Under the pieces are notes generated by a model. That model was not told where the DNA came from, did no database searches, and saw only the letters and a program-made list of their open reading frames with translations. Shown here piece by piece: positions 43,704-52,484 of a stretch of DNA of 64,000 nucleotides. The stretch lies in assembly GCF_024171565.1 (NCBI RefSeq), contig NZ_JALJZZ010000001.1:310001-374000 (forward strand), read 5' to 3'. The DNA is from Okibacterium sp. HSC-33S16 (GTDB taxonomy: Bacteria > Actinomycetota > Actinomycetes > Actinomycetales > Microbacteriaceae). How positions within the stretch are numbered: position 1 is the stretch's first letter; the number at the start of each line of letters is the position of its first letter. The position numbers and the translations under genes were made by a program.

Positions 43704-44288
43704 GTGTCTGAGAACACGTGGCTCGTCGTTGGACTGGGTAACCCCGGTCCGGGATACGCGGGCAACCGACACAACGTCGGCCAGATGGTGCTCGATGAAC
43801 TTGCTCGACGGATTGGTTCAACCTTCACCCGGCACAAGACTCCAGCCGTGGTCGCCGAGGGCTTTCTCTCTCCGGGCGGTCCCAAACTCATTCTCGCCAA
43901 GCCGAACAGCTTTATGAACCTGTCAGGCGGGCCGGTCTCTGCGCTGCTCCGCTTCTACTCGCTCGACCCGTCGCGCCTGATCGTCGTCCACGACGAGCTC
44001 GACATTCCCTTCGACAGCCTGAAACTGAAATCTGGTGGCGGGCACGGCGGACACAACGGCCTGCGTGACATCGCCAAGGCCGCGGACACTCCCGACTTCA
44101 TCAGGGTTCGCGTAGGTATCGGACGGCCGCCCGGACGGCAGGACCCGGCGGACTTCGTCCTGAAGGACTTCGGCTCCACCGAGCGCGCTGCGCTCCCTAC
44201 TCTTCTCGCAGAAGCCGCGGATGCGGTGGAACTCATCGCAACGGAGGGGCTCGCAGCGGCGCAGTTGAAAGTGCACTCGAGAAGCTAA
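43704..44288 (+). CDS. pth: Peptidyl-tRNA hydrolase
   Basis: The 194-residue enzyme recycles peptidyl-tRNAs released from stalled ribosomes. [21 protein letters not shown] holds the catalytic His in [15 protein letters not shown] and [28 protein letters not shown] carry the other conserved Asn, Asp and His residues. GTG 43704 is preferred because GGAAGAAGGAA lies upstream; the longer frame from 43674 would add ten mostly charged residues. Confidence 0.95.
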   Translation: MSENTWLVVGLGNPGPGYAGNRHNVGQMVLDELARRIGSTFTRHKTPAVVAEGFLSPGGPKLILAKPNSFMNLSGGPVSALLRFYSLDPSRLIVVHDELDIPFDSLKLKSGGGHGGHNGLRDIAKAADTPDFIRVRVGIGRPPGRQDPADFVLKDFGSTERAALPTLLAEAADAVELIATEGLAAAQLKVHSRS

Positions 44289-44336
44289 CAGCGCAAGCCC
44301 CGCTTCGGTGTCAGTGCGCGTGCGTAAACTGATTCG

Positions 44337-47300
44337 GTGATCCTTTCGGGCTTAATCGCAGCACTTTCGCGCGCCTCCACTTTCGACAACGCTCTTTCGT
44401 ATTCCACGAGAGACGCTGATTTCTCCGTCACCGATGGGCTGCGTGCACCTCTGCTCGCCGGGCTTCTCGAAGAGCGCGGCCGCGCGGATAAGCCCGCGTG
44501 CCTGTTCGTCGTCACTCCAACCGGGCGAGATTCCGAGCAACTTCGGGCGGCCCTCGCCGATGTGTCCCCGGAAGCGACAATCGTTGACTTCCCGGCATGG
44601 GAGACGCTCCCACACGAGCGGCTGAGCCCGAGCGCCGAGATCGTCGGCAAGCGCCTCGCTGCCCTGCGGACAATGAAAGCCTGGACGGGAGCCAAGCCGC
44701 TCATCGTCGTCGCTGCCGTGCGTGCTGCGCTCCAGCCCGTCGCCGATAACCTCACAGACACCGACCCGATCGAACTGGTTGCTGCCTCACGCGGCCACGA
44801 TCTGGCTGAACTGGCCGTGCAGCTCGTCGAGCTGGCCTACGTCCGGGTCGACATGGTGTCGCGGCGTGGCGAATTTGCCGTGCGTGGTGGCATCCTCGAT
44901 GTCTTCCCTCCAACGGCCGATCACCCGTACCGGGTTGAGTTCTTCGGTGACGAAGTCGAACAGATTCGCGCTTTTTCCGTCGCCGACCAGCGATCCATTC
45001 CGGATGTCATTTCCAGCGTGTCCCTTCCGCCCAGCCGCGAGTTGTTGTTGTCAGAGTCGGTACGCCAGCGGGCCCGTGAGATGCGCGACGAATTTCCCAG
45101 CATGTCGGGAATGCTCGAAAAGATCGCCAACGGCATTCCGGTCGAAGGAATGGAATCGCTGGCTCCCGCCCTGCTTGACCGGCTCGTACCGGTGAGTCAC
45201 TACTTGCCAGCTGGTACGGCTGTTGCCGTGATGTCCCCGGAGCGGGTGGCAACGCGCGCCATCAGCCTCGCCGAAACGAACCGGGAATTCCTGGCTGCGG
45301 CGTGGAGCGCTGCCACCGCAGGCGCCCAGGCACCGATCGACCTCGAGAGCGGTGAGTTCATTACCCTCGGCGATCTGCGCGATGCCACGAAGTTCACGCG
45401 ACCCGGGGAGCCGGCCAGCGACCACCCATGGTGGACGTTCAGTACCTTCCAGCAGGGGCCAGGCGATGTGCTTCCCGAAGAGCTGGAGATGGACGAACTC
45501 CTCGCGGTGCGCGTTGCCGCCGACCCGGTGCCAAGCTTCTCCGGCAATGTCGACGGCGCCATCGCCCACGTGGCCGAGCGCCTTCGTGACGGCTGGAGCA
45601 TCGCCATCACCGCACGAGGCACCGGTCTCGTTGAGCGCGCGCGAGATGTGCTCGGCGAGCGGGAGGTGGCGGCTCGCGTCGTCGACGAATTCCCCGAGAA
45701 CCCCGAGCCTGGGCTGGCCTACATCGTTCAGGCCACCACCGAATCCGGCTTCGAACTGCCCGAGATCAAGCTCGCGCTCCTCGGCGAGAACGAGTTCTAT
45801 GGCCGGACGGTCGGCTACGACTCCAGGCAAGTGAAAAAGCTGGCGTCCCGACGGAAGAACGTCGTCGACCCGCTGCAGCTCAAGCCGGGCGACTTCGTCG
45901 TCCACCAGACGCATGGCATCGGCAAGTTCGTTGAGCTCACCCAGCGCGAGGTCTCCAGCGGCGGCCGCAACGCGACCAAGACCCGGCGCGAGTACCTCAC
46001 CCTCGAATACGCTCCTTCGAAGCGTGGTTACCCTGGAGACAAGCTCCTGGTGCCGACCGACCAGCTGGACCTGCTGAGCCGCTACGTCGGAGGCGAAGCG
46101 CCTCAACTGTCGAAAATGGGCGGAAGCGATTGGGCCCAAGCCAAGGGCCGTGCCCGTAAGGCTGTCCGCGACATCGCCGTTGAGCTCGTCAAGCTGTACT
46201 CGGCTCGCATGGCATCGAAGGGATTCGCCTTCAGCAAGGACACCCCGTGGCAGCGGGAGCTTGAAGAGGCGTTCCCGTTCGCGGAGACCCCCGATCAGCT
46301 GACCACCATCGATGAGGTCAAGGCCGACATGGAGCGGCCCATTCCCATGGACCGGCTGCTGTCGGGCGATGTCGGTTTCGGTAAGACCGAGGTCGCCATT
46401 CGCGCAGCCTTCAAAGCGGTGCAGGACGGCAAGCAGGTGGCCATGCTCGTGCCGACCACTCTTCTCGTGAAGCAGCACTTCGAGACATTCTCCGAACGCT
46501 TCGCTGGCTTCCCGGTACACCTCCGGGCGCTGAGCCGGTTCCAGAGCGCCAAGGAAGCGAAGGAGACCCGCGACGGTCTTGAGCGTGGAACCATCGATGT
46601 GGTTATCGGAACCCATCGGCTGCTGAGTGAGAACATGAAGTTCAAGGACCTCGGCCTCGTCATCATCGATGAGGAGCAGCGGTTCGGCGTTGAGCATAAG
46701 GACGCCCTCAAGAAACTGAAGACCAACGTCGACATCCTGGCGATGAGCGCGACGCCCATTCCGCGCACCCTGGAGATGGCGGTCACCGGCATCCGCGAAA
46801 TGTCGACTCTTGCCACGCCGCCGGAGGAACGGCACCCGATCCTGAGCTTTGTCGGTCCATACAGCGACAAGCAGGTGGGCGCCGCCATCCGCCGCGAGCT
46901 CCTTCGTGAAGGCCAGGTCTTCTTCGTTCACAACCGCGTATCGAGCATCAACCGGATTGCGGCGCAGCTCGCCGAGATCGTGCCGGAAGCCCGTATTGCG
47001 GTCGCCCATGGTCAACTGTCCGAAGCGACGCTCGAGCGCGTCGTCGTGGACTTCTGGGAGCGCAAGTTCGATGTGCTGGTCTGCACGACCATCATCGAAA
47101 CCGGACTGGATATCCAGAACGCCAACACGATCATCATCGACCGAGCGGATAAGTACGGGCTGAGCCAGCTGCACCAGTTGCGTGGACGTGTCGGTCGAGG
47201 CCGCGAACGTGCATATGCCTACTTCCTCTACGACGAGAACAAGCCGCTCTCGGAGACGGCACTTGACCGCCTCTCCACCATCGCTGCCAACAACGAACTC

Positions 47301-47969
47301 GGCAGCGGCATCCAGGTCGCGCTCAAGGACCTCGAGATTCGCGGCGCCGGAAACCTGCTCGGCGGCGAACAGGCCGGACATATCGCCGGCGTCGGATTCG
47401 ACCTCTACCTGCGCATGATTGGCGAGGCCGTGAGCAGCTTCCGTGGAGATGTGGCCGAGGGGCAGACCGAATTGCGACTCGAGTTGCCGGTCGATGCGCA
47501 CATTCCCGAGGACTACGTCGACAGTGAGCGGCTGCGACTTGAGGCCTACCAGAAACTGTCTGCGGCGAGCGCCCCTGCCGCAGCCGATGACCAGATCGAC
47601 CTGGTCCTCGACGAGCTGACCGACCGCTATGGGGAGCCGCCGGCACAGGTACAGAACCTCATCGCGGTGTCACGGTTGCGGCAGCGCGCCCAGCGGGTCG
47701 GGTTGGGCGAGCTGGTGGCCATGGGCAGCAACCTCCGTGCGGCACCCGCGAACCTGCCGGATTCGCTGCAAGCGCGACTGCGCCGGATGTACCCCGGCGG
47801 CAAATATCTGGCCCAGGCCAATGCGTTGATCGTTCCGATGCCCGAGAAGCACGGCGAGAAGCTCACCGACGCTGAACTGATTGCTTGGGTGAAGCAGTTC
47901 CTCGACGCCCTGTTCCCGTTGCCCGTCGCCGAGAAAGACACCGCCGTACAAGGCGCCGCGACCGCGTGA
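44337..47969 (+). CDS. mfd: Transcription-repair coupling factor
   Basis: The 1210-residue DNA translocase removes RNA polymerase stalled at lesions and recruits UvrA. The UvrB-like N-terminal module (about 1-350) is followed by the CarD-like RNA polymerase interaction domain (LKPGDFVVHQTHGIGKF, about 518-590). The helicase motor has Walker A GDVGFGKTEVAIR near 678, the IDEEQRFGV box and RGRVGRGRERAYAYF. The TRCF C-terminal domain follows. TAAACT at 44325-44330 is 6 nt before the GTG start, so it may be leaderless. Confidence 0.97.
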   Translation: MILSGLIAALSRASTFDNALSYSTRDADFSVTDGLRAPLLAGLLEERGRADKPACLFVVTPTGRDSEQLRAALADVSPEATIVDFPAWETLPHERLSPSAEIVGKRLAALRTMKAWTGAKPLIVVAAVRAALQPVADNLTDTDPIELVAASRGHDLAELAVQLVELAYVRVDMVSRRGEFAVRGGILDVFPPTADHPYRVEFFGDEVEQIRAFSVADQRSIPDVISSVSLPPSRELLLSESVRQRAREMRDEFPSMSGMLEKIANGIPVEGMESLAPALLDRLVPVSHYLPAGTAVAVMSPERVATRAISLAETNREFLAAAWSAATAGAQAPIDLESGEFITLGDLRDATKFTRPGEPASDHPWWTFSTFQQGPGDVLPEELEMDELLAVRVAADPVPSFSGNVDGAIAHVAERLRDGWSIAITARGTGLVERARDVLGEREVAARVVDEFPENPEPGLAYIVQATTESGFELPEIKLALLGENEFYGRTVGYDSRQVKKLASRRKNVVDPLQLKPGDFVVHQTHGIGKFVELTQREVSSGGRNATKTRREYLTLEYAPSKRGYPGDKLLVPTDQLDLLSRYVGGEAPQLSKMGGSDWAQAKGRARKAVRDIAVELVKLYSARMASKGFAFSKDTPWQRELEEAFPFAETPDQLTTIDEVKADMERPIPMDRLLSGDVGFGKTEVAIRAAFKAVQDGKQVAMLVPTTLLVKQHFETFSERFAGFPVHLRALSRFQSAKEAKETRDGLERGTIDVVIGTHRLLSENMKFKDLGLVIIDEEQRFGVEHKDALKKLKTNVDILAMSATPIPRTLEMAVTGIREMSTLATPPEERHPILSFVGPYSDKQVGAAIRRELLREGQVFFVHNRVSSINRIAAQLAEIVPEARIAVAHGQLSEATLERVVVDFWERKFDVLVCTTIIETGLDIQNANTIIIDRADKYGLSQLHQLRGRVGRGRERAYAYFLYDENKPLSETALDRLSTIAANNELGSGIQVALKDLEIRGAGNLLGGEQAGHIAGVGFDLYLRMIGEAVSSFRGDVAEGQTELRLELPVDAHIPEDYVDSERLRLEAYQKLSAASAPAAADDQIDLVLDELTDRYGEPPAQVQNLIAVSRLRQRAQRVGLGELVAMGSNLRAAPANLPDSLQARLRRMYPGGKYLAQANALIVPMPEKHGEKLTDAELIAWVKQFLDALFPLPVAEKDTAVQGAATA

Positions 47970-48033
47970 GTCATGGAGAACCCCCGTTCGTGCATGGAAT
48001 AGTCTCTTCCACAGACACCAACGGAGGTTCTTC

Positions 48034-48912
48034 ATGGCATTCACCGTCGCGAACGCACGGGTACTGATCACCGGCGGTGCGTCGGGAATGGGCAGGCTGT
48101 ATGCCGAACGCGCCGTTCGGGAAGGCGCATTGTCTGTCACCCTCTGGGACATCGAGCCGCTCACTCTCGATTCCACAGCGAGCACCCTCTCTGGCTACGG
48201 CACCGTCATCCACACCCGCGTGGTCGATGTGTCGAAATTGAATGATGTACGGGATGCTGCGAGTAGCGAACTCGCCGAAGGTCGCGTTCCTGACGTTCTG
48301 ATCAATAATGCGGGCATCGTCCGCGGTAACGCTTACTTCTGGAACACCGACTCCGAACGCGATACTGAACCGACCATGCGGATCAACGCGATCGCACCCA
48401 TGCACGTCACGCGGGAGTTCCTGCCCGCGATGATTGCTGATCGCTCGAAGCAGAAGCGGATCCTCAACGTGGCGTCCGCTGCCGGCACTCTGGCCAACCC
48501 CCGGATGAGCGTCTACGCGGCGTCGAAGTGGGCGTTGATTGGCTGGAGCGACTCGGTCAGGCTCGAACTCGAGCGCTCGGGCAACGGGCACGTGAAGATC
48601 ACCACTTTCTGCCCCTCCTATGTCACGACGGGCATGTTCGAGGGTGCACGCGGGCCACTGCTCACGCCGCTCCTGGCCCCGGACGTTGCGGTGGCGCGAG
48701 CATGGCAGGCCATGCTGTCCGGCAAACCGTTCCGGCTGACGCCCTGGACCGTGAGCCTGGCCCGCGGGCTCAAGGGGGTCCTTCCTACGGCGGTGTGGGA
48801 CCAGGTCGCAGACAAGGTGTTCGGGGTCTACTCGACGATGGACGACTTCACAGGCCACGCCGATACCGTTGCATCGGATCCGGCCGAGCCAGCGAAGGAA
48901 ACGAGACCGTGA
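48034..48912 (+). CDS. Short-chain dehydrogenase/reductase
   Basis: The 292-residue NAD(P)-dependent enzyme has the [14 protein letters not shown] cofactor motif at residues 11-24, the NNAG motif and the catalytic Tyr161-x3-Lys165 (YAASKWAL). AACGGAGGTTC precedes the ATG. It overlaps the following aldehyde dehydrogenase gene by 4 bp. The pair could oxidise an alcohol to a carboxylate in two steps. The substrate is unknown; lipid-derived alcohols are a reasonable guess. Confidence 0.9.
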   Translation: MAFTVANARVLITGGASGMGRLYAERAVREGALSVTLWDIEPLTLDSTASTLSGYGTVIHTRVVDVSKLNDVRDAASSELAEGRVPDVLINNAGIVRGNAYFWNTDSERDTEPTMRINAIAPMHVTREFLPAMIADRSKQKRILNVASAAGTLANPRMSVYAASKWALIGWSDSVRLELERSGNGHVKITTFCPSYVTTGMFEGARGPLLTPLLAPDVAVARAWQAMLSGKPFRLTPWTVSLARGLKGVLPTAVWDQVADKVFGVYSTMDDFTGHADTVASDPAEPAKETRP

Positions 48913-50339
48913 CGATCACCGACACCGAGACATCCGCTCGCCCCCTGGATATCCAGGCGACACTGAGCGAGCTGCGGCGAACGTTCGCGCGCGGAACGAC
49001 AAAGCCGCTCGCGTGGCGGCTGCGCCAGCTGCGGGCACTCAAACAGATGCTCGTCGAACGCGGGCCGGAACTCGAAGACGCCCTGGCTGCCGACCTCGCG
49101 AAAAACGCGACCGAGGCACAGCTGTCTGAAATCGGACCGGTGATCGGAGAGATCGACCACGCACTGCGGCACCTGCGCTCGTGGGTGCGCACCCGACGGG
49201 TCGCCGTTCCGCTGACGCTCGCCCCCGCATTCGGCCGGGTGGTTCGTGAGCCGCTCGGCGTCGTCCTGGTCATCGGTCCATGGAACTATCCCGTGCAGCT
49301 CACCGTCACGCCGCTCGCTGGCGCGCTGGCCGCTGGCAACGCCGTTGTGGTGAAGCCGAGCGAGCTCGCGCCGGCGACGTCGGCGCTTCTGGCCCGCCTG
49401 ATCCCGCAGTACCTCGACCGGTCGGCCGTTCGGGTCATCGAGGGGGGAGTAGAGGAGACCACCGAACTGCTCCGCGAGCGCTTCGACCACATTTTCTACA
49501 CCGGCAACGGAGCGGTGGGCCGGATCGTCGCCCGCGCCGCCGCCGAACACCTCACCCCGGTCACTCTCGAGCTCGGCGGCAAGTCACCGGTGTTCATCGA
49601 TGACAGCGCCGATCTCGCCGTTGCCGCTCGGCGCATCGTCTACGCCAAGTCGCTCAACGCGGGGCAGACCTGCGTCGCCCCCGACTACCTGCTCGCGACG
49701 CCGCGCACGGCGGCCGCGCTGCTGCCGCACCTGAAAGACGCCATCGCCGAGTTCTACGGTCCGACCCCGCAGGACAGTGCCGACTTCGGGCGCATCGTCA
49801 ACGCGCGGCACTTCGACCGCCTCACCGGCCTGATCGCCGACCGGAAGGTCAGCCTGGGCGGCGGTTTCGACGCCGAGACACGCTACCTCGAGCCGACGGT
49901 GATCGATGGTGTCGACGTGGACGATCCGCTCATGGCCGAGGAGATCTTCGGTCCGATCCTCCCCATCGTTCACGTCTCGGGCGTCAGCGACGCCATCGAC
50001 ATCATCACGGCGCGCGACAAGCCACTCGCTCTCTACGTGTTCACGGCGCGCAGATCAGTCGAGCGCCGTTTCCTCCGCGAAACGTCTTCGGGCGCGGTCG
50101 GCATCAACGTGCCAGCCGCGCACCTGCTCGTCCCGCGGCTGCCCTTCGGCGGGGTGGGCCCGAGCGGCAGTGGCCGCTACCACGGCAGTTACTCGATCGA
50201 CACGTTCAGCCACACGAAGGCTGTGTTGTCGAAGCCGCTGAACCCCGACACGCTGCGCCTGATCTACCCGCCGTTCACCGAACTGCGTGACCTCCTCGTG
50301 CGCTTCGTCGTCGCTCGAACCGGGCGATCACGACGGTGA
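48909..50339 (+). CDS. Aldehyde dehydrogenase (ALDH3-like)
   Basis: The 476-residue enzyme has the general base Glu221 in [13 protein letters not shown] and the catalytic Cys255 in [25 protein letters not shown] is the ALDH3-type cofactor region. [15 protein letters not shown] and SHTKAVL near the C terminus also fit ALDH3-like fatty or aromatic aldehyde dehydrogenases. The GTG start at 48909 overlaps the SDR stop; the longer frame from 48528 is a shadow of the SDR gene. It overlaps mazG by 4 bp. Confidence 0.92.
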   Translation: MTITDTETSARPLDIQATLSELRRTFARGTTKPLAWRLRQLRALKQMLVERGPELEDALAADLAKNATEAQLSEIGPVIGEIDHALRHLRSWVRTRRVAVPLTLAPAFGRVVREPLGVVLVIGPWNYPVQLTVTPLAGALAAGNAVVVKPSELAPATSALLARLIPQYLDRSAVRVIEGGVEETTELLRERFDHIFYTGNGAVGRIVARAAAEHLTPVTLELGGKSPVFIDDSADLAVAARRIVYAKSLNAGQTCVAPDYLLATPRTAAALLPHLKDAIAEFYGPTPQDSADFGRIVNARHFDRLTGLIADRKVSLGGGFDAETRYLEPTVIDGVDVDDPLMAEEIFGPILPIVHVSGVSDAIDIITARDKPLALYVFTARRSVERRFLRETSSGAVGINVPAAHLLVPRLPFGGVGPSGSGRYHGSYSIDTFSHTKAVLSKPLNPDTLRLIYPPFTELRDLLVRFVVARTGRSRR

Positions 50340-51025
50340 CCGGCGGCTTTCGGCAGATGGACGCGCTCGCCGCGTCGATGAGCGCCGTCCTTGACCGGTG
50401 CGTCTGGAGTCAGACCATGACGCACGAGTCGCTTGTGACCTATCTCGTTGAAGAGAGCTACGAGCTCATCGATGCGGTCGAGGCCGGCGACCGTGACGCC
50501 CTGCTCGAAGAGCTTGGCGACGTCCTGCTGCAGGTAGTCTTCCACGCGGAGATCGCCCGCCGCACCCCGGGTGAGGAATTCAGTCTCGACGACGTCGCAC
50601 GCGCCGCGAACGAGAAGATGATTCGACGGCATCCGCATGTCTTCGGCGACGAAGTCGCCCTCACCGTAGACGACGTCTACCGGGTCTGGCGTGCAGCGAA
50701 GGCTCGCGAAAAGGCGTCACGCACGAGTGTCCTCGAGGGCATCCCGCAAGCAATGCCCGCCCTGGCGCTCGCCGATAAGGTGCTCGGCCGGGTCGCGCAA
50801 TCGGGAATCACTATTTCTCGAACGGATGCTGTTCCGCCGCCGGTTTTCGACGATGAGGCTGAGCTCGGTGCCCTGCTGCTCGCCATTTCGGCGAGCGCGA
50901 ACAGTCGCGGGCTCGACGCCGAGCGGGCACTGCGAGCTGCCCTGCGTGGGGTCCAGGATGAGCTTCGCAACGCCGAGGACGCGGCTCGCGTGCCGCCGTC
51001 CGACCAGGGACCATCCGCACCCTGA
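50336..51025 (+). CDS. mazG: MazG nucleoside triphosphate pyrophosphohydrolase
   Basis: The 229-residue enzyme hydrolyses (d)NTPs to the monophosphate and pyrophosphate for house-cleaning. The metal-binding motif [28 protein letters not shown] contains the conserved ExxE and ExxD pairs. [12 protein letters not shown] is the MazG follow-up segment. The C-terminal 100 residues match the second, degenerate half of actinobacterial MazG proteins. GTG at 50336 overlaps the ALDH stop, so translation is coupled. Confidence 0.92.
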   Translation: MTGGFRQMDALAASMSAVLDRCVWSQTMTHESLVTYLVEESYELIDAVEAGDRDALLEELGDVLLQVVFHAEIARRTPGEEFSLDDVARAANEKMIRRHPHVFGDEVALTVDDVYRVWRAAKAREKASRTSVLEGIPQAMPALALADKVLGRVAQSGITISRTDAVPPPVFDDEAELGALLLAISASANSRGLDAERALRAALRGVQDELRNAEDAARVPPSDQGPSAP

Positions 51026-51071
51026 GTCCCTCTGGATCGAGGCGACTGATCCTGCGTGCCAGAATTGGAGT

Positions 51072-52388
51072 ATGGCTCCTGGCGTAACTCCTCCCCGTGG
51101 CATGCGAGATTTCCTCCCGGCAGAGAAGGCGCGACGAGAGCACGCGCTCGGTGTGATCCGCCGGGTGTACTCAAGCTTCGGTTTCGATGAGATCGAGACC
51201 CCCGTCGTCGAAGACTACGCACGCCTGCACTCGGGTCTCGGCGGAGACAACGAAAAGCTCGCCTTCAACGTGCTCAAGCGCGGACTCACCGGCGACGACC
51301 TCGCCCAGCCCGCCGAGACCGGCGACCTCTCGACGCTCACCGACCTGGGTCTCCGCTTCGACCTCACCGTGCCCCTTGCCCGGTTTTACGCGACCCACCG
51401 CGCCGACCTTCCGCCGGTGTTCCGGTCCATCCAGATCGCACCGGTCTGGCGAGCCGAGCGCCCGCAGAAGGGGCGCTACCGCCAGTTCGTCCAGTGCGAC
51501 ATCGACATCATCGGTGAATCCGGTCCGCTCGCCGAGATCGAGTTGATCACCGCGACAGCCGCAGCGCTCCGTGAGCTCGGCCTCGCCGGCTGCCGCATCC
51601 GCATCAACGACCGCCGTCTGCTCACCGGAATGCTCGACGTCTTCGGTTTCGATGCGGCCGAGCGCTCGCAGGTTCTCATCACCATCGACAAGCTCGACAA
51701 GGTCGGGGTCGGGGGAGTGCTTGAGGAACTCCGGTCGCGCGGTGCCACCGCCGGTGCCGTCGACGCGCTCGAGCTGTTCCTCACCCGGGTCGCCCCGGAG
51801 AACCCTGGTCAGTTCGGCGAAGCGGCGATTCGCGCGCAGCTGCCCGACGGCATCGACGACACCGTTATCGCCGAACTTGCCTCCATCGGCACCGCCGCGG
51901 AGCAGGCCGACGCTGCGGCGACCGGTCGTGACGTGAACGACACCCCCTTCGTGGTCTTCGACCCGTTCCTCGTTCGCGGCATGGGCTACTACACCGGGCC
52001 GATCTTCGAGATTGAGCATCCCGAACTCGGCTACTCGCTCGGCGGCGGCGGCCGCTACGACGGCATGATCGGCCGGTTCCTCGGCTCCGATGTGCCTGCG
52101 ACCGGCTTCTCGATCGGTTTCGAACGGATCGTCGACCTCGTTTCGTTGCCCGAAGCATCCGTTTCAGAAGCGATCGTCCTGATCTACGACAAGACCGTGC
52201 CGCCGGCAGCTCTCGTGTCGCTTAAGGCGGAACTCGTGAGCACCGGGCGTCGCGTTCGGCTGGAACCGCGCGCGAAAAACCTCAAGGCCTTGCTCGCGCG
52301 TGTGCAGGCGGCGGGATTTGGTGCGTTCGCCTTTGTGGCCGATGAAACGGCATCCGCTGCGGACCTGGAGATCAAGCCGCTGGGCTGA
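51072..52388 (+). CDS. hisS: Histidyl-tRNA synthetase
   Basis: The 438-residue class II synthetase shows PPRGMRDFLPAEKARRE at the start and LGLRFDLTVPLARF. Motif 2 is RAERPQKGRYRQFVQCDIDIIGE. The HisRS motif GYSLGGGGRYDGMIGRFLG is followed by an anticodon-binding C-terminal domain. The DLTVP and ERPQKGRYRQF wording resembles the eukaryote-type HisRS branch found in some bacteria. Start ATG 51072 has CAGAAT 6 nt upstream and a GGAG overlapping that gap; the longer frame runs through mazG. A terminator follows. Confidence 0.95.
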   Translation: MAPGVTPPRGMRDFLPAEKARREHALGVIRRVYSSFGFDEIETPVVEDYARLHSGLGGDNEKLAFNVLKRGLTGDDLAQPAETGDLSTLTDLGLRFDLTVPLARFYATHRADLPPVFRSIQIAPVWRAERPQKGRYRQFVQCDIDIIGESGPLAEIELITATAAALRELGLAGCRIRINDRRLLTGMLDVFGFDAAERSQVLITIDKLDKVGVGGVLEELRSRGATAGAVDALELFLTRVAPENPGQFGEAAIRAQLPDGIDDTVIAELASIGTAAEQADAAATGRDVNDTPFVVFDPFLVRGMGYYTGPIFEIEHPELGYSLGGGGRYDGMIGRFLGSDVPATGFSIGFERIVDLVSLPEASVSEAIVLIYDKTVPPAALVSLKAELVSTGRRVRLEPRAKNLKALLARVQAAGFGAFAFVADETASAADLEIKPLG

Positions 52389-52437
52389 CGTGCGGGTGGT
52401 ACCGACACGGTGCCTGCTGGCAAAGACCACAAAGCGC

Positions 52438-52463
52438 CGGCCCGGGTGTATGCACCCGGGCCG
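52438..52463 (+). terminator. Terminator of hisS
   Basis: A perfect 11-bp stem (52438-52448 with 52453-52463) with a 4-nt loop lies 49 bp past hisS, with TTTCTTTC a few bases downstream. It also lies just past the stop of the convergent repeat-protein gene and may end both transcripts. Confidence 0.75.
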
Positions 52464-52484
52464 ACGGCCGTTTCTTTCTGGGGG